A DNA stretch of 5,125 nucleotides. It comes from Acidobacteriaceae bacterium (GTDB taxonomy: Bacteria > Acidobacteriota > Terriglobia > Terriglobales > Acidobacteriaceae). This document shows, piece by piece, positions 1 through 5,125 of the stretch. The stretch spans positions 1 to 5,125 of the forward strand of contig PMSZ01000145.1 of the NCBI GenBank assembly GCA_003168235.1, in the 5' to 3' direction. The translations under genes and the position numbers were made by a program. Position 1 is the first letter of the stretch, and the number at the start of each line of letters is the position of its first letter. The notes beneath the pieces were generated by a model. The model was given only the letters and a program-made list of their open reading frames with translations. It was not told the DNA's origin and ran no database searches.

Positions 1-679
1 TCTGCTGCGCGCCCTGCTCGATGAAGCTACCGCCGCCGTTGGTGTTGTTGTTGGCAACCTGCTGCTCGACCTGGCTGATGCTCAGCCCATAGGAGACCAG
101 CTTCTCGGGATCGAGCTTGATCTGATATTCCTTGGTCGGGCCGCCGAAGCTGGAGACGTCAACTACGCCTTTGACGCTCTTGAAGGACTTCTCCAGCACC
201 CAGTCTTCGAGCGATTTCTTCTCCATTACGTCGTAGGCGGGGTTGGCGCTTTCCAGCGTGTACCAGTAGATCTGGCCGACGGGGCTCCAGTCGGTGCCCA
301 TTTGTGGATTGACGCCCGGCGGCAATGTGACCTGGCTTAGCCGCTCCAGAACGCGTTCGCGGTTCCAATCGTTGTCCGATTCGTCATCGAAGATCAATTT
401 TATGTCTGAGAGTCCAAACAGGGAGAACGAACGTAGATGCACGACATGCGGGATGCCGTTCATCACGATCTCAAGTGGAATCGTGACATGCTGTTCGATT
501 TGTTCCGCCGAAATTCCGGGCCATTGTGTAACGATCTCAACGTAATTGTCGGCTACGTCGGGATAAGCTTCGATCGGCAGGTCATGGAACGCGACAATTC
601 CCCCTGCGAAGAGCAGCAGTGCAAAGGCGAGAACGAGCAGGCGGTTATCGAGAGCAAAATCAACGACACGGCGGATCAT
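1..679 (-). CDS. CzcA/CusA-family heavy-metal efflux RND transporter, N-terminal part (truncated by window edge)
   Basis: This is the inner-membrane pump subunit of a tripartite HME-RND system, which normally exports divalent or monovalent metal ions by proton antiport together with a periplasmic adaptor and an outer-membrane channel. Translating the reverse strand gives 226 uninterrupted residues that run off the left edge; full family members are about 1,030-1,070 residues. Residues 1-12 are a basic, amphipathic start (MIRRVVDFALDN), and residues 13-30 form the first membrane helix. The family signatures follow: LPIEAYPDVAD, TQWPGISAEQIEQHVTIPLE, GIPHVVHLRSFSLFGLSDIK and, near the cut, SISQVEQQVANNNTNGGGSF of the periplasmic porter domain. 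The ATG at 679 is preceded by GGGAG at 6 nt, which fixes the start. It is divergent from the PAS-LuxR regulator. The metal cannot be told because the transmembrane helix IV motif lies outside the window. Family assignment is very secure; the substrate is unknown. Confidence 0.95.
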   Translation of the reverse strand, partial: MIRRVVDFALDNRLLVLAFALLLFAGGIVAFHDLPIEAYPDVADNYVEIVTQWPGISAEQIEQHVTIPLEIVMNGIPHVVHLRSFSLFGLSDIKLIFDDESDNDWNRERVLERLSQVTLPPGVNPQMGTDWSPVGQIYWYTLESANPAYDVMEKKSLEDWVLEKSFKSVKGVVDVSSFGGPTKEYQIKLDPEKLVSYGLSISQVEQQVANNNTNGGGSFIEQGAQQ

Positions 680-685
680 TCATTG

Positions 686-690
686 CTCCC
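686..690 (-). promoter_or_regulatory. Ribosome binding site of the RND pump gene
   Basis: On the minus strand GGGAG lies 6 nt before the ATG at 679. This selects that ATG over the overlapping out-of-frame ATG at 683 (the sequence reads ATGAATGATC). Confidence 0.75.
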
Positions 691-776
691 ACGGGCATCG
701 CGTTGGGGTATGAGCCCTGTGTATCCTTAATTTCCAGTTATCGGGAGACACTCAAACGGGTAAGCGGGAAGTATTT

Positions 777-912
777 CGATTCCGGGGAGCGTACCCACCG
801 AACCAATCGCTTGATTCGGCCTGACGAATGGTCAGAACCACGCGCGAAGTCGCGACGGAAGCGTAAATTTCTCGATTCCGAAATCCCTAATCTTTCTGAT
901 AATCGTTTGATT
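777..912 (+). repeat. Two-block direct repeat (96-bp period), candidate duplicated operator
   Basis: The block CGATTCCG occurs at 777-784 and again at 873-880. The block AATCGCTTGATT at 805-816 recurs as AATCGTTTGATT at 901-912 (11 of 12 identical). Both blocks are displaced by exactly 96 bp, so the 20-bp gap between them is conserved in length, while the gap sequence itself is not obviously conserved. The second block is a dyad, AATC-N4-GATT, as expected for a site bound by a dimeric helix-turn-helix protein such as a LuxR/GerE-type regulator. A half-match on the opposite strand (CTCGATT at 960-954) lies just before the regulator start. The repeat is directly visible; the operator role is inference. 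Confidence 0.5.
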
Positions 913-915
913 GGC

Positions 916-944
916 TTGGGGGCACCGCCTAGTAATGGGATAAT
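916..944 (+). promoter_or_regulatory. Weak candidate promoter for the PAS-LuxR regulator
   Basis: TTGGGG (916-921) as a -35 element is followed after 17 bases by GATAAT (939-944), a five-of-six match to the -10 consensus. Transcription would start near 951, leaving a leader of only about 13 bases before the ATG at 964. The -35 match is poor. It overlaps the end of the candidate operator region, which would suit autoregulation. Confidence 0.25.
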
Positions 945-963
945 CACCGATCAATCGAGACCT

Positions 964-1875
964 ATGTTGAATTTGGAATGGATCTGGGAACCACGGAACC
1001 GGACCGTCGTTGTGCTCACCAGCGCGGTCATCGTCCTGGCGATCGCAATCGTGGATTGGTGGACAAAGCCATACGTTTCGCTCGGTTTTCTCTACTTGTT
1101 TCCCATCATGCTCGCGGCCGGGTTCTTGCCAAGGTGGGCGATTGTTATCATGGGTATCGCTTGCGCGCTACTTAGCGAGCGCTTCAGCAACCTGGACCCA
1201 GTAGACGCTCCGATCCGTGCCAGCTTCGAGGCGCTGGCCCTGGTCGGTTCCGGGCTGTTCATCTCCGAAGTGCTGCGCAATCGTCGGTTGAGATTGGCAT
1301 CGCAGGAGCGATTGCGCGTCCTGGTGGAAACAAGTCCGGCGGCAATTGTCACGGTTGACGATCGTGGCTTCATCGAACTTGCCAACCAAGCGGCAACTGA
1401 ACTGATGGCCCCACGGGACGGGCATCTAATCGGGCATCCAATCGCGGCGTATCTGCCCGAGTTGCATCATGCTTTGCGCTGGGAAGAGGGGCCACAATTC
1501 AGGACATCAATGCAATGCCGAGGGCATCGGGGCAACGGAGAGTCGTTTCTGGCGGATGTTTGGTTCTCCAGCTACAAAGAAGGAGCAACCCCCAAGCTAG
1601 CTGCGATCATCGCCGATGTCACAGAGGAACGAAACGCCGAGGATTTGACCCAAGGAGGGTCCGATCACAGGGAAAGGGCACCCTTGAACAACCGTGAGTC
1701 TGAAGTGCTCCGGTTGCTCGTTCAAGGTTTGGCGAACAAGGAAATAGCATCGCGCCTAAACGTTTCCGAAAGTGTAGTCAAGAACACGATCCAGCAATTG
1801 TTTGGAAAGACCGAAGTACGCACTCGGAGTCAACTGGTTCGCGTCGCGCTAGAGTGTTATCGGGATCTTCTATGA
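964..1875 (+). CDS. Membrane-anchored PAS domain / LuxR-type HTH transcriptional regulator
   Basis: This 303-residue protein is a one-component transcription factor tethered to the inner membrane. Residues 1-13 are polar. Hydrophobic helices lie at about 14-31, 38-54, 57-70 and 88-104, giving an even number that would leave both ends in the cytoplasm. A PAS domain spans about 113-222, beginning ERLRVLVETSPAAIVTVDD and ending at LAAIIADVTEE. The C-terminus, about 240-297, is a GerE/LuxR helix-turn-helix with the family pattern NRESEVLRLLVQGLANKEIA followed by LNVSESVVKNTIQQLFGKTEVRTRSQLV. No histidine kinase or receiver domain is present. The ATG at 964 begins just before the membrane helices and has only a weak GAG upstream; in-frame TTG codons at 811 and 907 are alternatives. 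Its divergent position beside a metal pump suggests it regulates that pump. The PAS region has several His and a Cys (H154, H158, H168, H169, C185, H188) that could bind metal. The ligand is unknown. Confidence 0.88.
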   Translation: MLNLEWIWEPRNRTVVVLTSAVIVLAIAIVDWWTKPYVSLGFLYLFPIMLAAGFLPRWAIVIMGIACALLSERFSNLDPVDAPIRASFEALALVGSGLFISEVLRNRRLRLASQERLRVLVETSPAAIVTVDDRGFIELANQAATELMAPRDGHLIGHPIAAYLPELHHALRWEEGPQFRTSMQCRGHRGNGESFLADVWFSSYKEGATPKLAAIIADVTEERNAEDLTQGGSDHRERAPLNNRESEVLRLLVQGLANKEIASRLNVSESVVKNTIQQLFGKTEVRTRSQLVRVALECYRDLL

Positions 1876-1971
1876 AGGTGCCTTGTATCAGCGTGACGAA
1901 CAGGGCAGGAGTGACATATTCATGGTTGGGGAAAACCAGGATACGGCGATAGGTTGGCACTCGCCCGGTAG

Positions 1972-2367
1972 TTACTGATTCCAGATTCCACATCCTTCGA
2001 GAATTTTCAAACATTTCGCCAGTTTGATAGCGCGCACAGGCTCTTTGCTACAGATTTTCTCCAGCGTGTGCTGGTTGATCCCACGGCGCATGAACTCGCG
2101 CTTGGGAACCTTCGCGATGCTCGCTAGTTGCTCATCATCCGCAACGGCATTTCCTTTCCGCTTGTACTCGATGGCTTTGAAGTCCAGCAAACTCAAATCT
2201 TCGCCCTCTTCCCAGTGTTTGTCGGACTCTTTTCCAATGTAAATCGGCGGCCAGTTCGCGTACACATGCGCGTGTCGCAATAATCCGCGCGTGTCGAATT
2301 CGCAAGCTCTTCCGTCCGGGCCAAGGCTTTTCGCTTCAGGATGGTTTTGGTACGAGTCCAGGAGCAT
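1972..2367 (-). CDS. Hypothetical phage-linked protein, possible C-terminal HTH; 5' end apparently frameshifted
   Basis: I do not recognise this family. From the only in-frame ATG (2367) it gives 131 residues ending in EGCGIWNQ. The composition is that of a real soluble protein: an aromatic and charged middle (about 36-70, with NWPPIYIGKESDK) and a helical C-terminus. Residues 78-123 (KREFMRRGINQHTLEKICSK, then VRAIKLAKCLKIL) look like a small helix-turn-helix of the XRE kind, by eye only. The ATG at 2367 has no clear ribosome site. The frame stays open upstream to 2451 and reads as plausible protein (ESPVYELTDDYDGRRALVKNFF) but has no start codon there. The natural start is probably the ATG at 2455, overlapping the terminase stop, with one extra base in between; the repaired protein would have 160 residues. 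It is the last gene of the phage-type operon. Confidence 0.6.
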   Translation of the reverse strand: MLLDSYQNHPEAKSLGPDGRACEFDTRGLLRHAHVYANWPPIYIGKESDKHWEEGEDLSLLDFKAIEYKRKGNAVADDEQLASIAKVPKREFMRRGINQHTLEKICSKEPVRAIKLAKCLKILEGCGIWNQ

Positions 2368-2455
2368 GAAGAAATTCTTGACTAATGCGCGGCGACCGTC
2401 GTAATCGTCCGTGAGTTCGTAAACGGGCGATTCGGGATCGTGGAGGGGTCGTCAT
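2368..2455 (-). other. Probable displaced 5' end of the hypothetical gene (one-base frameshift)
   Basis: On the minus strand an ATG at 2455 overlaps the terminase TGA as ATGA, with GGGGAGG (2459-2465) 3 nt upstream, a typical translationally coupled start. Its own frame turns into an Arg-rich sequence and closes at 2336. Omitting one C from the CCCC run at 2444-2447 lets the ATG frame join the long downstream frame, reading MTTLHDPESPVYELTDDYDG and on into the 131-residue protein. This could be a real inactivating mutation, a sequencing error in a homopolymer, or less likely a programmed +1 shift. Confidence 0.5.
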
Positions 2456-3711
2456 GAACCTCCCCAACCCAACCTCCAAAATGGGACTTCGGTCTTGGCG
2501 AAATAACGAAACGCGTCGGGACCGTGATCGTGTATCTTTAAGGGCTTTTCTTCGCCGCGTTGGGCTGCCTTGGAGTCCCAGGCATAGGTCTGCATCTCCT
2601 GGATCGTCTTTGGAACCGTTTGGCGACAAAAGCGCACCAAATGCTGATTGAGAACCATGGAGGCAACTCGAATGCCTTCATTCACGTCGTTGTCAGCGTC
2701 GACGTGCCAGAGTCCTCGTTTCAGCATTTCGGCTTTGAACGATGCGGCGGAGGGATCGACGATCACCTTGGCACCGCCTCCCGGCCCGATAAATTCAACC
2801 AGGTCGTCGACATATTCGGCATCCGTTTTTTGTCGCATTTCGACCAGAGAATCCCAGTAGTATTCGCGTGCCACCCAAAAAACGCGGCCATCATCGTAAA
2901 TATCCAAAAAGACCATCGGATTGGTCGTACCATAATCAATCGCGATAATCCGTTGTTGGTGGCCATTCAGGAGCCGAAGCGATTTTGGTTCGTCTTGCAA
3001 GTCGTAAAGCAGGGCTTCGGACCAGGAATCCTTGTAGATGGCGCCTTCGGCGACGACCCACAGTCCCTCGATGAATCTCTTGTAGAAGAATCCTGTGTAG
3101 AGTCGCTCTTGCGTTTTGACGAATTCCGCCGTCAGATTCGGGTTGTCAGCCATGGTGAAATGATCCGACCACAGGATCTTCTTATCCCGGAGGTCCTGGT
3201 TGTTGAGGTATTGAGCCTTGAGCCAGTGATACGGGCTATCGGGATTGGTCGTAGCGTAGAGCCGAGCGCCTTCCGGCGACATGCGGCTGAGCAACATTTG
3301 GAAGAAACTCTGCGGCATCAAGCTGAGTTCGTCGCACAGCGCTACACCGACCGTCAGGCCGCGAATATACCGCTCCGAGCCTTCATCTTTCGCGCCGATG
3401 ACCAACCATTTGCTGCCACACAGGTTGAGTTGTCCCGTGCTCCGGTTGTAGCTGTAATTACGCGGCCCGATGATTTCGAACAGATCGGTGAGAACATTGT
3501 TAAAAATGCTCTGCTTCGAGACTCCGGTGATCACCTTGCGACCGGCAACGTGGTACTGACAGCAGTAAAGTGCCTTCGGGTGAAGGCACCAGGTCTTGCC
3601 ACTGCGGACCGCCCCTTCGAGTATATTGATCGGCCAGTCCTCCTCCGGCGGTCGGAGGGCAAAGAGTTCGGCTCGCGGGCCAAAATTAAATATCACGGTC
3701 ACTACCTTCAT
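2452..3711 (-). CDS. Phage terminase large subunit (TerL)
   Basis: TerL is the ATP-driven motor that threads phage DNA into the prohead, and it also carries the nuclease that cuts concatemers. From ATG 3711 the product has 419 residues, a normal length for the PBSX/Terminase_3-6 type. The ATPase half shows Walker A GAVRSGKT (33-40), Walker B VGVALCDE (121-128, with D127 and E128) and the coupling motif ATTNPDSPYHWLK (153-165). The nuclease half shows an RNase H-like acidic set: D259 in IAIDYGTTNP, D319 in VIVDPSAASF, and D395 with D399 in DHGPDAFRYF. It is therefore complete at both ends and likely functional. The frame is open further upstream, but that region overlaps the DUF5681 gene. A GTG at 3696, with GAAGG 8 nt upstream, is an equally plausible start (414 residues). 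The stop overlaps an ATG as ATGA. The identification is firm; the exact start is not. Confidence 0.93.
   Translation of the reverse strand: MKVVTVIFNFGPRAELFALRPPEEDWPINILEGAVRSGKTWCLHPKALYCCQYHVAGRKVITGVSKQSIFNNVLTDLFEIIGPRNYSYNRSTGQLNLCGSKWLVIGAKDEGSERYIRGLTVGVALCDELSLMPQSFFQMLLSRMSPEGARLYATTNPDSPYHWLKAQYLNNQDLRDKKILWSDHFTMADNPNLTAEFVKTQERLYTGFFYKRFIEGLWVVAEGAIYKDSWSEALLYDLQDEPKSLRLLNGHQQRIIAIDYGTTNPMVFLDIYDDGRVFWVAREYYWDSLVEMRQKTDAEYVDDLVEFIGPGGGAKVIVDPSAASFKAEMLKRGLWHVDADNDVNEGIRVASMVLNQHLVRFCRQTVPKTIQEMQTYAWDSKAAQRGEEKPLKIHDHGPDAFRYFAKTEVPFWRLGWGGS
2459..2465 (-). promoter_or_regulatory. Ribosome-binding-site-like GGGGAGG before ATG 2455
   Basis: The terminase codons for Trp-Gly-Gly also spell GGGGAGG, 3 nt before an ATG that overlaps the stop codon. 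The spacing is short but suits translational coupling. It supports 2455 as the original start of the downstream small gene. Confidence 0.4.
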
Positions 3712-4156
3712 TATTACTAGTGTTGGCGGGCGCGGCTTCATTCGTGTGCTCGCAATTTCTTCCTGTTTTCGCGGGCATCGAGCCAATCGGAGCCCGGTTA
3801 CCGGCGTTTCGCGCATTGATCGATCGAAACTCACTTAGCAGTTCGTCCAGATTGCTGTCCCGGCTGCCTTCATCCGACCTGAGAGAATCGAGCACGATGG
3901 CGGTAGATTTTGGGTCGCCACTCACTGCCTTGCTGACGTGCTTGATTGCGATCGCTTCGAGCATGGGAATCTTCTGCACCTGGTTTCCCATCGTAACGGT
4001 GACCTTTTTGCATAGCTGCTTCGAGAGCGCCTCCCTGAACGTGGCGGTTTGCTTGGGGCGACCCTTCCGATTCCCGGACTCGCCTGGTTTGAACTGCGTG
4101 TGGCGCGGTGGCTTTTTGTAACCGACGGCGTAGTCCGACTTGTTCTTCTCATCCAC
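3686..4156 (-). CDS. DUF5681 domain protein, terminase-associated
   Basis: From GTG 4156 the product has 156 residues. Residues 9-37 carry the DUF5681 signature: an aromatic-glycine start (YAVGYKKPP) and then HTQFKPGESGNRKGRPK. A basic helical segment follows (TFREALSKQL, KVTV), with PMLEAIAIKHVSKAVSGDPK at 64-83. The C-terminal 40 residues are polar and probably disordered. DUF5681 proteins commonly lie directly before phage terminases; their biochemical role is not established as far as I know. Position and size resemble a terminase small subunit, which is an inference. The GTG has GGAGG 6 nt upstream and overlaps the methyltransferase stop by 8 nt, favouring it over an ATG at 4177 that would give 163 residues. 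The stop lies inside the terminase gene. Confidence 0.85.
   Translation of the reverse strand: MDEKNKSDYAVGYKKPPRHTQFKPGESGNRKGRPKQTATFREALSKQLCKKVTVTMGNQVQKIPMLEAIAIKHVSKAVSGDPKSTAIVLDSLRSDEGSRDSNLDELLSEFRSINARNAGNRAPIGSMPAKTGRNCEHTNEAAPANTSNNEGSDRDI
3705..3709 (-). promoter_or_regulatory. Possible ribosome binding site for a GTG start of the terminase gene
   Basis: GAAGG on the minus strand lies 8 nt upstream of GTG 3696. It overlaps the ATG at 3711 used here as the terminase start, which itself has no upstream purine-rich site. If this is the true signal, the terminase is five residues shorter and overlaps the DUF5681 gene by 11 nt instead of 26. Confidence 0.4.
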
Positions 4157-5125
4157 GGGCGGCCTCCAGAGTCTCATTCGCGAAATCGTCAAACCGCTTG
4201 CCCGTCGCCGTGTCGATTGCGTGGTCGCCGGTGTAGCGCTGCCAGCGTTTAATTGCCGTGTCGATGTAGAGCGGGTCGATTTCAATGCCGCGACAAGAGC
4301 GTCCCGTCCGTTCGGCCGCCATCAGCGTCGACCCTGAACCGAGGAAAGCGTCCAGCACCATCTCCCCGCGCGATGAGCAATCAAGCAACGCGTCAGCCAC
4401 GAGCGCCACCGGTTTGACGGTGGGGTGCAATTGCAGGAGATTGCCTTCGTCTCCGCTCCTGGACAGCGTATTGATGCCGGCGTATTCCCAGATGTTTGTC
4501 CGGTTGCGGCCGAAGCGCCCCAGCTGCACGTTATTTTGGTGGCGCCCTTTGCCATTCTTGAAGACGAAGACGAGTTCATGTCGCGAGCGATAGAGCGAGC
4601 CCATGCCGCCGGTATTCTTGACCCAAATGCAAAGATTCAGAAGGGATTCGTAGACTTGTCGGCCGGCAGCGATTAATTCGCCCATATGCCGCCAATCCAT
4701 GCAGACGAAGTGGATGGAGCCACTGGCGCTGTAACAGGCCAGCAGCCTCATGCTCGTAGTAAGGAAAGAGACGAACTCAGATTCCGTCATCTCGCCGCAC
4801 GCCATCTGAAACTCGCGATGCCGAATCGAGCCGTTGCCGCTGACGTGGCCGTCGATCGCCACGTTGTACGGCGGATCGACGAAAACTACATCCGCTCGCT
4901 TTGCTCCCAGCAGTTTCAAGTAAGAATTCTGTTCGAGCGAGTTCGCACAGAGAATGCGGTGTCTGCCCAATTGCCATAGGCTCCCTGGCTGGGAAATCGA
5001 CTGGGTACCATCGGAGATTTCAAAAGAATCGTCCGGATCGGGCTTGTCGGTCGGCGCGGAAAGAAGCAAATCGATTTCGGGGACTTCGAAGCCGGTGACG
5101 GTCACGTCGAAATCGCCTTCGATGG
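4149..5125 (-). CDS. Adenine-specific DNA methyltransferase, probable C-terminal half of a ParB-methyltransferase fusion (truncated by window edge)
   Basis: This enzyme transfers a methyl group from S-adenosylmethionine to adenine (or possibly exocyclic cytosine N4) in DNA. The frame is open to the right edge, about 325 residues. Numbering from the in-frame GTG at 5105, catalytic motif IV is DPPY (77-80, in VVFVDPPYNVAIDG), HPTVKP lies at 227-232, and the cofactor-binding motif I follows late at VLDAFLGSGSTLMAAERTG (250-268). Motif IV before motif I is the beta-class order, as in CcrM. The GTG at 5105 is unlikely to be the true start, because the residues before it (IEGDFDVTVTGFEVPEIDLL) match the linker that follows a ParB-like nuclease domain in many phage and plasmid ParB-methyltransferase proteins. 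The N-terminal domain would lie outside the window. There is no cognate endonuclease nearby, so this is more likely a solitary phage methylase for host-restriction evasion. It leads the operon seen here. Confidence 0.88.
   Translation of the reverse strand, partial: IEGDFDVTVTGFEVPEIDLLLSAPTDKPDPDDSFEISDGTQSISQPGSLWQLGRHRILCANSLEQNSYLKLLGAKRADVVFVDPPYNVAIDGHVSGNGSIRHREFQMACGEMTESEFVSFLTTSMRLLACYSASGSIHFVCMDWRHMGELIAAGRQVYESLLNLCIWVKNTGGMGSLYRSRHELVFVFKNGKGRHQNNVQLGRFGRNRTNIWEYAGINTLSRSGDEGNLLQLHPTVKPVALVADALLDCSSRGEMVLDAFLGSGSTLMAAERTGRSCRGIEIDPLYIDTAIKRWQRYTGDHAIDTATGKRFDDFANETLEAARG
4163..4167 (-). promoter_or_regulatory. Ribosome binding site deciding the GTG start of the DUF5681 gene
   Basis: GGAGG on the minus strand lies 6 nt before GTG 4156, inside the last codons of the methyltransferase gene. 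This strong site is the reason for choosing GTG 4156 over the in-frame ATG at 4177. Confidence 0.7.

Larger units (their letters stand above)
680..963. promoter_or_regulatory. Divergent promoter/operator region between RND pump and PAS-LuxR regulator
   Basis: These 284 bases separate the divergent starts at 679 (minus) and 964 (plus) and must hold both promoters unless the regulator starts further upstream. The plus-strand frame of the regulator stays open through the whole region and into antisense pump sequence. TTG codons at 811 and 907 are in frame, so a longer regulator cannot be excluded. However, the conceptual extension is basic and low in hydrophobic residues, unlike a membrane-protein start, so I read the region as non-coding. 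It contains two copies of a two-block motif 96 bp apart (777-816 and 873-912). No strong consensus promoter stands out on the minus strand; TTGAGT with AATTAA 17 bases downstream is a weak possibility. Confidence 0.6.
1972..5125 (-). mobile_element. Phage/prophage DNA-packaging cassette (partial)
   Basis: Methyltransferase, DUF5681 protein, TerL and a small unknown gene run in one direction with overlaps of 8, 26 (or 11) and 4 nt, which indicates one phage-type transcript. The right boundary is outside the window. The left boundary falls at or before 1972, only 97 bases from the end of the chromosomal regulator gene. No portal, protease or capsid gene follows TerL within the window, so the cassette appears truncated or rearranged. 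No attachment site, integrase or tRNA was seen. Confidence 0.65.

Noticed and set aside
619..963. N-terminal extension of the PAS-LuxR regulator up to an ATG at 619
   Set aside because: The extension would overlap the start of the divergent RND pump gene and fill the entire promoter region. Its sequence is basic and unlike a sensor domain, whereas the membrane helices begin right after the ATG at 964.
1923..1938. Small hairpin TGGTT-GGGGAA-AACCA in the convergent gap as a terminator
   Set aside because: The stem is only 5 bp and no T-tract follows on either strand. It is not convincing as an intrinsic terminator.
1778..2014. Minus-strand open frame of 78 codons across the convergent gap
   Set aside because: It overlaps the conserved HTH end of the regulator and the 3' end of the small phage gene, has no ribosome site, and matches nothing I recognise.
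2452..2454. Stop-codon readthrough from TerL into the downstream in-frame ORF
   Set aside because: The downstream frame is the same as TerL and the stop context is TGA-C. However, TerL already ends shortly after its last nuclease motif, as family members do, and the ATGA overlap with a ribosome-site-like sequence gives a simpler explanation.
2336..2455. ATG 2455 frame taken at face value as a 39-codon gene
   Set aside because: The uncorrected translation is rich in Arg and resembles an off-frame reading of the adjacent coding frame. It is better explained as a frameshifted start of the gene ending at 1972.
2560..3720. Long plus-strand open frame of 386 codons opposite the terminase gene
   Set aside because: It is the antisense shadow of TerL. 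The minus-strand product carries every expected terminase motif, while the plus-strand translation shows no recognisable domain.

Overview
The window joins two unrelated blocks. The left part (1-1875) looks like a chromosomal metal-resistance locus. The right part (1972-5125) is a minus-strand phage or prophage DNA-packaging cassette. The protein sequences of the efflux pump and its divergent regulator resemble, from memory, those of soil Acidobacteriota (Terriglobia). This is an impression, not a search result. Moderate-to-high GC and tightly overlapping genes fit that type of bacterium.

Layout: (a) 1-679, minus, is the N-terminal 226 residues of a CzcA/CusA-type heavy-metal efflux RND pump, cut by the left edge. 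(b) 680-963 is a 284-bp divergent intergenic region. It carries a two-block direct repeat with an exact 96-bp period, a good candidate for duplicated operators. (c) 964-1875, plus, encodes a membrane-anchored one-component regulator: four predicted transmembrane helices, a PAS domain and a C-terminal LuxR/GerE helix-turn-helix. (d) 1876-1971 is a short convergent gap with no convincing terminator. (e) 1972-2455 is a small unrecognised gene whose first ~30 codons appear to be knocked out of frame by one base. (f) 2452-3711 is a phage terminase large subunit with all ATPase and nuclease motifs. (g) 3686-4156 encodes a DUF5681 protein, the usual small partner beside such terminases. (h) 4149-5125 is an adenine-specific DNA methyltransferase of beta motif order, probably the C-terminal half of a ParB-methyltransferase fusion cut by the right edge.

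How the genes work together: the regulator is divergent from the pump and shares its promoter region, so it probably controls the pump in response to a signal sensed at the membrane or by PAS. On the phage side, successive reading frames overlap (8 nt; 26 or 11 nt; 4 nt). This indicates one translationally coupled transcript running right to left: methyltransferase, DUF5681 protein, terminase, small protein.

The main oddities are three. The phage cassette stops right after the terminase with no portal or capsid gene and abuts the metal locus. The last phage gene has an apparent one-base frameshift. The pump-regulator intergenic region holds a duplicated motif pair. No tRNA, rRNA, CRISPR array or insertion sequence was seen.
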